Positions 46,819-52,957 of a DNA stretch of 52,957 nt are shown piece by piece (within the stretch, counting starts at the first letter, position 1; each line of letters begins with the position of its first letter). A model generated the notes under the pieces. It was not told the DNA's origin. It did no database searches and was given only the letters and a program-made list of their open reading frames with translations. A program made the translations under genes and the position numbers. This DNA comes from an uncultured Spirochaetales bacterium (GTDB taxonomy: Bacteria; Spirochaetota; Spirochaetia; Sphaerochaetales; Sphaerochaetaceae): positions 1 through 52,957 of the forward strand of contig CAKQJZ010000003.1 in assembly GCA_934247875.1 (NCBI GenBank), given 5' to 3'.

Positions 46819-47548
46819 TTAGTTCTTTAGCCTTTTCAGGCTCATCATGTTCAAACATATCCATATTGCTGCGGCAGGCATGCTCGATATATTTTCTATT
46901 GCTTAAGATTGCACCTGAGACGTAGCAACCTGCTTTTTGGAGTCTTCGAGTCATATCTTCATCTGTCATATATGAATAAGAGAGATAGATCATTGCATCA
47001 TATTCTTTCATCAAAGCAACTGGATCAGTATGCACTGCAGGCACAATAAGACCGATATCAAACTTCTTCTCCCTGCTATGGATTTCTTTAAGCACGCGAT
47101 AATCGATGCCAAAGGCTTCTACGTTATCAAGCATATCTTCACCTTTGACTATATCAATCATAGGACCAATCAAATCCATATTGGCTTTGTGTGTAAAAGC
47201 TGGTTCACATTTCATCTCCAGCGCAAAGTAAACAGAGTTGCTTCTTCCCCAGCGCATTACATCTTCAAATGTCTCAATAGGCCATCTCTCTTTTATCTGA
47301 GAGAATGTATATTGATGTACATAGCCATCAAGTCCTGTCTTCTCCTTTAGATCAACATCATGAAATACAACTGGAATGTTGTCTTTTGTCAGCTGGATGT
47401 CAATCTCGAGGTATGATGCGCCTTGTCTTAATCCCTCTTTCATAGCAGGAATTGTGTTTTCTGTGTATGAGCATCTGCAGCCTCTGTGGCCCCCGATTAA
47501 AGGCATTGAGCTTCCTGATGCTCTGTGTTCTTCAAGCAGCTTTCTCAT
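46796..47548 (-). CDS. Glycerophosphodiester phosphodiesterase
   Basis: A 250-residue GDPD. It has GGHRGCRCSYTENTIPAMKEGLRQGASYLEIDIQ-type N-terminal motifs (catalytic His near 20, metal-binding Glu/Asp near 50-52) and VVFHDVDLKEKTGLDG (second catalytic His near 63). It cleaves glycerophosphodiesters to glycerol-3-phosphate and an alcohol; no signal peptide, so it acts in the cytoplasm. It is last in the LacI-ABC transporter operon, overlapping the ATPase gene by 4 nt, which strongly suggests that the transporter brings in glycerophosphodiesters, as in Ugp/UgpQ systems. GGAG precedes the start. Confidence 0.92.
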   Translation of the reverse strand: MRKLLEEHRASGSSMPLIGGHRGCRCSYTENTIPAMKEGLRQGASYLEIDIQLTKDNIPVVFHDVDLKEKTGLDGYVHQYTFSQIKERWPIETFEDVMRWGRSNSVYFALEMKCEPAFTHKANMDLIGPMIDIVKGEDMLDNVEAFGIDYRVLKEIHSREKKFDIGLIVPAVHTDPVALMKEYDAMIYLSYSYMTDEDMTRRLQKAGCYVSGAILSNRKYIEHACRSNMDMFEHDEPEKAKELISSFGPF

Positions 47549-48648
47549 TTTACAATCTCCTTCTTGATGATATTCTTTCCACCATTCAAGCGGAATAAAT
47601 GATATCTATCTCCAAGATGCAAATATAGAGAACCATTGTTTTTGCTTACTTCCATCAAGCGGTCATAGAGAGTTTTATCTGCTGTTGTGATACGAACTTC
47701 TGAACCATAAGCATCCCCATATACCAATAGCTCCTTGCCTAAGTTTTCTATATAAGAGATCTTCATTTCAAAAGATTCTTTGGAATCTTCGAAAGAGAAG
47801 GGGATCTGATGAGAGCGAATGCCTATCTTCACATCCTCATCCAGCGCATTCTCTTCCAGTTGCAATGTGTTTGAGATTTTCCTCTCTCCAATGATCAATT
47901 TGCCATCTTTAGTAAGATGAGAAGATATGAAGTTCATTGGAGGATTGCCCATGAAGTTTGCAACAAAGAGGTTAGCTGGGTGCTCATATAGCTCATCAGG
48001 AGTATCATATTGCTGTATCTTTCCACCATCGAGGATTGCAATTTTATCAGCAAGTGCCATAGCTTCTTCTTGGTCATGTGTAACTAGGATTGCAATGATT
48101 CCAAGATCCTGGTGAATCTTCTTGATTACGTTTCTGATTTCAATCTTGAGTCTTGCATCCAGATTGGACATAGGCTCATCAAGAAGCAGATACTTAGGTT
48201 CCTTTACAATTGCTCTGCACATAGCAACACGCTGCTGCTGTCCTCCAGATAGCTGCGATGGCTTACGTGAAAGCAAATGGCCTATCTGCAGCTTCTCTGC
48301 AACGCTCTTTGCCTTTGCTCTTCTTGTTTCTTTATCTACGCCTTTCTGCTTCAGAGGAAATGCAATGTTATCTAAAACAGATAGATTAGGGTAAAGTGCA
48401 TATGACTGGAAAACCATGCCAATGTTTCTGTCTTTTGGTGCCCACTTCGTAACATCCTTTCCATCAAAGAGGATCTCTCCTGATGTTGGATCCAAAAGAC
48501 CTGCCATACAATTGAGTGTTGTTGATTTTCCACATCCAGAAGGACCTAGAAGGGCTACAAACTCACCGTCATTGATCACTAGATTGAAGTCATCTAGCGC
48601 TACTACATTTTTATCAAATACCTTTTTAAGGTTTTTAATCTCAATCAT
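47545..48648 (-). CDS. ABC transporter ATP-binding protein (UgpC/MalK type)
   Basis: A 367-residue ATPase for a CUT1-type importer. Walker A is GPSGCGKST (about 37), signature LSGGQQQR (about 133), Walker B YLLLDEPMSNLD (about 153), and the switch histidine in LVTHDQEEAMAL. A C-terminal OB-fold regulatory domain (about 240-367) as in MalK/UgpC is present. It energises the two permeases encoded upstream. The start has AAGGGGG 6-7 nt before the ATG and overlaps the preceding permease gene by 4 nt. Confidence 0.92.
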   Translation of the reverse strand: MIEIKNLKKVFDKNVVALDDFNLVINDGEFVALLGPSGCGKSTTLNCMAGLLDPTSGEILFDGKDVTKWAPKDRNIGMVFQSYALYPNLSVLDNIAFPLKQKGVDKETRRAKAKSVAEKLQIGHLLSRKPSQLSGGQQQRVAMCRAIVKEPKYLLLDEPMSNLDARLKIEIRNVIKKIHQDLGIIAILVTHDQEEAMALADKIAILDGGKIQQYDTPDELYEHPANLFVANFMGNPPMNFISSHLTKDGKLIIGERKISNTLQLEENALDEDVKIGIRSHQIPFSFEDSKESFEMKISYIENLGKELLVYGDAYGSEVRITTADKTLYDRLMEVSKNNGSLYLHLGDRYHLFRLNGGKNIIKKEIVK

Positions 48649-49496
48649 GATACCCCCTTGCCAGAGCCCATATCGCCCTTCATTAACTGTTTTTGGGAAA
48701 TTATAAAGAAGATGATTACAGGAAGCATGTATATGATTCCCATAGCTGCAACAACATTGAAAGAAGCAATCATCTGCTCACTTCTAGATAGAGCTCTGAT
48801 ATAAGTTGCTATAACTGGAGTTCTATTTCCAAATAGAAGTGTGTTGAAAAGAATGAAATTAGACCATGCTGATAAGAAACTGAATACAGCTATGGATGTA
48901 ATTCCAGGCTTGATCATAAAGATGATTACCTGTCTGAATGCACCAAAGCGTGTGCATCCATCAACCAGTGTAGAGTTCTCGATATCACGAGGAATTCCGT
49001 CAAAGAAGTTTCTGATGATGAAAGTTGAACCTGGAAGCCTGAATGAAAGCGCAACAAGGACAACACCTAATAACGTATTCACGATTCCTAGTGCCATCAA
49101 TACATATAGAACAGCTATCAGCAGCAACAGAGTAGGGAACATTCTCAGCACTAGCAAGCTTGTCTGGATTGTCTTTCTGCCTCTAAAGCGCAGGCGTGAT
49201 AGTGCATAGCCAGCTAAAAGGCTTATTACTACTTCAGAGCAAGTAACGCACAGTGTGAATATGATAGAGTTCATAAACGCATGCCCAATTGGTGCGATTG
49301 TAGTCTGATCTCGAAGAGGCATCTCTTTATAGACAAATCTGAAATTTGACAGTGTTGGTTCTCCTTGTGGAGTAAAGAACGCCATTCCAAAGAACACTAC
49401 AAACATGAATATTATTGGTAAAACGAAAATGATCATTATTGCAATTGCAATATTCTGTTTCCTTTTTTCGCTATGAGTCAAAACACTATTGGACAT
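48645..49496 (-). CDS. ABC transporter permease (UgpE/MalG type)
   Basis: A 283-residue inner-membrane permease with six predicted helices. It starts with a single helix (IAIAIMIIFVLPIIFMFVVFF), and the EAA-type loop lies in DGCTRFGAFRQVIIFMIKPG (about 183), which docks on the ATPase. It is the second permease of a sugar-phosphate/sugar CUT1 importer. Two adjacent ATG codons exist (49499 and 49496); the second is preferred because GGGAGG ends only 2 nt before the first but 5 nt before the second. It overlaps the preceding permease gene. Confidence 0.88.
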   Translation of the reverse strand: MSNSVLTHSEKRKQNIAIAIMIIFVLPIIFMFVVFFGMAFFTPQGEPTLSNFRFVYKEMPLRDQTTIAPIGHAFMNSIIFTLCVTCSEVVISLLAGYALSRLRFRGRKTIQTSLLVLRMFPTLLLLIAVLYVLMALGIVNTLLGVVLVALSFRLPGSTFIIRNFFDGIPRDIENSTLVDGCTRFGAFRQVIIFMIKPGITSIAVFSFLSAWSNFILFNTLLFGNRTPVIATYIRALSRSEQMIASFNVVAAMGIIYMLPVIIFFIISQKQLMKGDMGSGKGVS

Positions 49497-50376
49497 CATT
49501 ACCTCCCTTTCGAGCTACCTTAGAAAGGAATTGGAATAAGAGCATAAACATGAAAACAACCAGAATCAGCATTACAGACAATGCTGCGCCATATCCATAC
49601 TGACGATCTATGAATGCTTTATGGTATGCATTCAGAGCCCAGACTTCTGTCTTGATCAAAGGTCCACCATCTGTAATGAGGAGAATATTGATGTAGTTAG
49701 TCATCAAGCCAAGTGTTTCCCACATTGCGATGAACTTGATATGCCCAGCAATATTTGGAAGGATGATTGTCTTGATGATTTCCCATTCTCCTGCACCATC
49801 TACATGAGCAGCCTTGAATTGGTTTTCAGGTATGCTTCTTATAGCAGATGAGAAGATAATGGATCCATATGCCAGAGATACCAATACCTGTGCAATTACA
49901 ATAACCTGGAATGGATAATCTGCAATCCAGTTTATTGGAGCGAAATTACTGTTCAGTTTTCCAAATAATGCATTCAAGAATCCACTATCAGATGCATCAA
50001 GGAACCAGATCCAGAGAACTGAATAAATTACAGATGGGGTAATCATAGGGATCATGATTATGGATTTGAAGAAACTTGCCCAACCATCACTTTTAATGAA
50101 ATATGTCGTCATGATTGCAATGAAAAGGTCTAAGACCAATATCAGGGCAATCGATATGCCAATGTACAGAACTGTATTCTTTACTATTGTCAGAGTTGTA
50201 GGATCCCTGAATACTCTTTCATAATTGCTAAACCCTGCGAATTCCCATATAAAAGATCCATCAAGTGATGTAAAGGACATGACAATAGTCAAAAGTGCAG
50301 GTGCAATATAGAAAATAGAAACAAGGATTAAGAATGGCGATAGAAATGAATAAGCCTGAAGATTCTTGTTTTTCAT
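49486..50376 (-). CDS. ABC transporter permease (UgpA/MalF type)
   Basis: A 296-residue permease with six predicted helices, starting AYSFLSPFLILVSIFYIAPALLTI. The EAA loop is in AAHVDGAGEWEIIKTIILPNIAG (about 190). It pairs with the MalG-type permease. It is separated from the binding-protein gene by 57 nt containing a GC-rich hairpin and T-run, so its expression is probably lower than that of the binding protein. No clear Shine-Dalgarno is seen before the ATG (GGTAAAAAT). Confidence 0.9.
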   Translation of the reverse strand: MKNKNLQAYSFLSPFLILVSIFYIAPALLTIVMSFTSLDGSFIWEFAGFSNYERVFRDPTTLTIVKNTVLYIGISIALILVLDLFIAIMTTYFIKSDGWASFFKSIIMIPMITPSVIYSVLWIWFLDASDSGFLNALFGKLNSNFAPINWIADYPFQVIVIAQVLVSLAYGSIIFSSAIRSIPENQFKAAHVDGAGEWEIIKTIILPNIAGHIKFIAMWETLGLMTNYINILLITDGGPLIKTEVWALNAYHKAFIDRQYGYGAALSVMLILVVFMFMLLFQFLSKVARKGGNDVQ

Positions 50377-50387
50377 ATTTTTACCAT

Positions 50388-50419
50388 AAAAAAGAGTGGC
50401 GGAAGCAATCGCATCCGCC
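50388..50419 (-). terminator. Intra-operon terminator between binding-protein and permease genes
   Basis: GGCGGA (50398-50403) / TCCGCC (50414-50419) stem, followed on the minus strand by ACTC and six T (50393-50388). Such attenuators commonly raise binding protein over membrane components. Confidence 0.75.
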
Positions 50420-50433
50420 TATATCCAAAACGA

Positions 50434-51774
50434 TTATCTTACAACAACATCCTTAACGCTGAGTTTGATCTGAGCTGTCATATCAGAGAGAGCTTTCTCT
50501 GGTGTTGTCTGACCAAGCTCTAGAGCAACAGTCTGCTTGAAGATTTCAGAGTTAAATGAATCAATGCCATCAATAGCAGGAACTGTTACTGCATAATCTG
50601 CCATGTATGTGATATCTCCAATGAGTGGGTTATCAAGAACTTCCTTCTCGTTGTTTGCTGCTTTTACAGAACTTAGAACGTTGATTGCGTTTGCGTGGTG
50701 AGCAAGCAGATCAGGAGAATTAGCACTCAGTTCTCTGATAAGATCCTTGCAGATCTCTGGATACTTAGTATCAGCTGATATGCCAACCCACTGAGGAGCT
50801 GCAACTGAGAATGGTGCATTTGTATACTGGCTCTTTGGGAAGAGAACGAACTGCTCTGATGCAGCAAACTCTTCAAGTGATAGACCAGCATCCTTGTAAA
50901 CGTAGTTAGATGAATATACTGTTCCGAAGTAAGCGAAAGCTTCACCTGTTCCTACAAGTGCATCAATTGTTGTCCATCCCATCTGGTTAAGGTTGTTTGG
51001 AGTGATGTGTCTAGTATGAACATTGTCATAGATGAACTGGAAGTAACGCAGAAGACCTTCTTTATCAATGAGAAGCTTGTTGTCTTCAGTGTAGTACTTT
51101 CCGCCAAGTGCTCTTAATACATCTAAGAAATCAGGACCCTTTCCTGGTCTGTGAACTAGACCATATTTTGCACCACCTTTAGCAACTACATCACCACAGA
51201 GAGCGATGAAATCCTCTAATGTGAATTCGCCAGTCTTGATGCGTTCAGGAAGAGCTTCAATTTCTTCTTGTGTCCAGCCAATCTTAGCAAGATCAGCCTT
51301 GCTGTAATAGATTACACGGACAGGAAGGTCAGGAGCAAAAGCATAAATCTTTCCGTCGATTGTTGCACCTGTGAATGAACCAGGTACATAGTACTGCTCA
51401 TTCTCTGTTATTACATCTGTAATGTCGAGAAGAATTCCAGCTTTCTGAGCAGCAGAAACAACTGATAGCGCGAAGATATCAGGTGCTTCACCTGTCTTAT
51501 GCGCAAATGTTACTGCATTCTGGTACTCAGTCCAATCGATTGTCTGATAATCCTTATTGAACTCAATTCTCAAATCTCTTCCTTCAGCTTTGTATTTTTC
51601 ATTCAAGCGCTGAGCTGCAGCAACAAAGGACTCTGGAATTGACGTAAAGTCCATGTTGTGAGAGATGTTGAGAGTTACTACGCCAGAAGCCTGTTTTGCT
51701 TCTTGTGTTCCACCTGCTGTAAGTGCGCATAGTGCAAAAACAGCTACCATTGCTATTACAAGCAAACGTTTCAT
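50434..51774 (-). CDS. ABC transporter extracellular solute-binding protein, family 1
   Basis: A 446-residue periplasmic binding protein. The signal peptide MKRLLVIAMVAVFALCALTAGG is followed by TQEA, a style frequent in spirochaetes. The body has typical family-1 segments: DIFALSVVSAAQKAGILLDITDV (about 92), VRVIYYSKADLAKIG near 150, and a Gly/Phe-rich WTTIDALVGTGEAFAYFG near 269. By operon context the ligand is a glycerophosphodiester or glycerol-3-phosphate; the sequence alone would also fit an oligosaccharide. GGAGG lies 7 nt before the ATG. It follows the lacI-type gene by 12 nt. Confidence 0.9.
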   Translation of the reverse strand: MKRLLVIAMVAVFALCALTAGGTQEAKQASGVVTLNISHNMDFTSIPESFVAAAQRLNEKYKAEGRDLRIEFNKDYQTIDWTEYQNAVTFAHKTGEAPDIFALSVVSAAQKAGILLDITDVITENEQYYVPGSFTGATIDGKIYAFAPDLPVRVIYYSKADLAKIGWTQEEIEALPERIKTGEFTLEDFIALCGDVVAKGGAKYGLVHRPGKGPDFLDVLRALGGKYYTEDNKLLIDKEGLLRYFQFIYDNVHTRHITPNNLNQMGWTTIDALVGTGEAFAYFGTVYSSNYVYKDAGLSLEEFAASEQFVLFPKSQYTNAPFSVAAPQWVGISADTKYPEICKDLIRELSANSPDLLAHHANAINVLSSVKAANNEKEVLDNPLIGDITYMADYAVTVPAIDGIDSFNSEIFKQTVALELGQTTPEKALSDMTAQIKLSVKDVVVR

Positions 51775-51786
51775 GGTTTTCCTCCA

Positions 51787-52713
51787 TCAATGCTTTATCT
51801 CTAACTGAGGAGGGCAGAATACATGTAAGCCTTGGCATCTTGATCCATCAAGTCTCTCCAAGAGCATTCTGAATGCTGTCATCCATGCAGCTGAGGTAAA
51901 TATCATTAAAACGGCATTCGCGCCGCATGAGTCATTGAAAAAATTCTCATAAAGAAGACACAAAGGATGTGCATCCCTTTCTTTTATGACTTCCATGGCA
52001 CCTTCCATGGTTTGTCTGTCTCCAAAAACTATAGCATCTGGAATTTCTGTGACGCTTTCCATCAAGGCTCTGCCTGATTCCTTTGTCATCTTGCCAATAT
52101 GGAATAAAGAAGGATCATAGCAGCCTTCTTTCTCAAAGCGCGCTTTGTAATCAGCAACTCTGCGTCTGCCGATTATCTGTCCATTGCGTTCATATGTACC
52201 GCCAAAGTAGCTTATGTACTTTACGTTCTTTGATGAGAAGTATTCATAGATCAAACTTGTGGACTGTGTATAATCAATCATGATTGAATCATGTTCGTAG
52301 CTATTCTGCATCTCATTCATGAATAGAAGCTTATCTACGTATGTTAGATAGAAATCAATTTCATCTTGAGAGAAGCTTCCAATAAGCATCAGTGCATCAT
52401 ATGCATCATCTGGGCTGAATAGAGATAGGGCAATTCCATATTCTGCAGCTGTTGGCTCAAGCATAGATACAAGACGTGCATCAGTCCCCATAACATCAAT
52501 GCCCTGAAGAACAAGTCCTACTTTGTACTTAAGCAGATTCTTATTGTCATTAGCTCTCTGACGTGGTGTCCTATATGAAAGCTTCTCTGCTTCTTTCAAG
52601 ATCGCGTCTTTGACATCTTGAGAAACGGATAGTGTATCATCGTTGTTCAATACTCGAGAAACTGTCGCCATTGAGACATTGCATGCTTTTGATATTTCCT
52701 TGAGTCCAGCCAT
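51787..52713 (-). CDS. LacI-family transcriptional regulator
   Basis: A 308-residue regulator with an N-terminal HTH and hinge (LKEISKACNVSMATVSRVLNNDD, then SYRTPRQRA) and a periplasmic-binding-protein-like effector domain. IGRRRVADYKARFEKEG near 173 resembles the EbgR-like branch. It is slightly shorter than typical (about 330). The ATG at 52713 is chosen because GAGGTTAGGAT lies directly upstream and the HTH begins at once; the open frame runs up to 52746. It is first gene of its own operon, so it probably autoregulates the transporter. The effector is likely the transported compound. Confidence 0.88.
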   Translation of the reverse strand: MAGLKEISKACNVSMATVSRVLNNDDTLSVSQDVKDAILKEAEKLSYRTPRQRANDNKNLLKYKVGLVLQGIDVMGTDARLVSMLEPTAAEYGIALSLFSPDDAYDALMLIGSFSQDEIDFYLTYVDKLLFMNEMQNSYEHDSIMIDYTQSTSLIYEYFSSKNVKYISYFGGTYERNGQIIGRRRVADYKARFEKEGCYDPSLFHIGKMTKESGRALMESVTEIPDAIVFGDRQTMEGAMEVIKERDAHPLCLLYENFFNDSCGANAVLMIFTSAAWMTAFRMLLERLDGSRCQGLHVFCPPQLEIKH

Positions 52714-52733
52714 TATCCTAACCTCATGAACTA

Positions 52734-52762
52734 ATCCTACGAACAATACTGGAATCTTTCAA
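52734..52762 (-). promoter_or_regulatory. Promoter of the LacI-ABC-GDPD operon
   Basis: Minus strand: TTGAAA (52762-52757), 17-nt spacer, TAGGAT (52739-52734), leader about 14 nt including the Shine-Dalgarno. Confidence 0.55.
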
Positions 52763-52765
52763 GAA

Positions 52766-52809
52766 AATTTTACTAAAATAAATTGTTATTTTATTGTTAA
52801 TTTTACTAA
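52766..52809. promoter_or_regulatory. Candidate LacI operators: repeated AATTTTACTAA
   Basis: AATTTTACTAA occurs at 52766-52776 and 52799-52809, 33 bp (about three turns) apart. The promoter-proximal copy extends to a 13-bp palindrome ATTTTACTAAAAT (52767-52779), 4 nt upstream of the -35 box. Odd-centred TTTTAGTAAAA-like palindromes suit a LacI-family dimer. Confidence 0.5.
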
Positions 52810-52818
52810 GCGTGTTTT

Positions 52819-52835
52819 TGCAACGAAAAGCAACA
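52819..52835 (-). promoter_or_regulatory. Direct-repeat operator motif, site 4 (upstream of the LacI operon)
   Basis: Minus strand TGTTGC-TTTT-CGTTGCA, one mismatch to sites 1 and 3. It is 57 nt upstream of the LacI -35 and could also serve a gene beyond the right edge. Confidence 0.45.
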
Positions 52836-52849
52836 GAAAAAAACGAGTT

Positions 52850-52927
52850 TTAGCCATTTTGCTGCATTGCATCTGGTTTATCTTTATGCTCCAAATAGGC
52901 ATCAATTTCTGATAAGTGCTTTTTCAA
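52850..52927 (-). other. Possible small ORF or gene end at the right edge
   Basis: A 26-codon minus-strand frame from TTG 52927 reads KKHLSEIDAYLEHKDKPD and ends NG then TAA. The composition is protein-like, but there is no Shine-Dalgarno and an in-frame stop precedes it. It may be a small peptide or the broken end of an upstream gene. Confidence 0.2.
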
Positions 52928-52957
52928 TCAAAAATATTTGAACTAAAAGAGTAGTTA

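Overview
The window looks like a chromosomal piece of a low-to-mid GC, diderm, probably anaerobic gut bacterium, most likely a spirochaete (Sphaerochaeta/Treponema-like). Reasons are the beta-barrel-type exported proteins with short signal peptides, the sugar-type binding protein whose signal peptide ends in the TAGGTQEA style common in spirochaetes, and the overall gene mix. This assignment is inference; no rRNA gene is present.

Left half (about 0.1-31.6 kb): a purine-degradation / selenium-dependent molybdenum hydroxylase (SDMH) island. It holds ygfK-ssnA-ygeY (4.1-9.8 kb), a three-subunit xanthine-dehydrogenase-type enzyme plus ygfM-xdhD (10.1-17.1 kb), the labile-selenium cofactor genes (an XdhC-like factor and a cysteine desulfurase/selenocysteine-lyase-like enzyme on the minus strand; yedE-yedF-DUF3343-selD on the plus strand; 19.3-24.0 kb), ygeW (24.1-25.3 kb), and yqeC plus an XdhC-YqeB fusion (29.4-31.6 kb). 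Two fold-type II PLP enzymes (0.1-2.9 kb) flank the island. Interposed are a DUF4143 AAA ATPase with a four-unit, 32-bp-period repeat array at its promoter, a lipoprotein, a radical SAM/HD-domain pair, a ZIP transporter interrupted by an in-frame TGA, and a CDF metal exporter. By family knowledge the two Mo-hydroxylases act on purines or related heterocycles, SsnA/YgeY/YgeW process ring-opened nitrogen products, and the YedE/YedF/SelD/YqeB/YqeC set supplies and installs selenium on the Mo cofactor.

Middle (31.6-43.1 kb): housekeeping genes. These are proA-proB plus a glycosyltransferase-like gene (plus strand), the trmL-proC-serS-pncB operon (minus), dinB, an exported barrel-like protein followed by a divergent hemA, and a LacX-type aldose epimerase. 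A tRNA-Arg(UCU) lies at 43.25 kb.

Right part (43.3-53 kb): another exported protein, a DUF234-type AAA ATPase whose promoter is straddled by a perfect inverted repeat, a PHP phosphoesterase, and a six-gene minus-strand operon (LacI regulator, binding protein, two permeases, ATPase, glycerophosphodiesterase) that looks like an Ugp-type glycerophosphodiester uptake system.

Most notable signals: (1) a 17-bp direct-repeat motif TGTTGC-N4-TGTTGCA at the ygfK, xdh and ygeW promoters, with a fourth copy near the LacI operon, suggesting a purine regulon; (2) the 32-bp-period array; (3) at least six genes without a Shine-Dalgarno whose -10 box ends exactly 6 nt before the ATG, implying leaderless transcripts; (4) unusual XdhC domain architectures.
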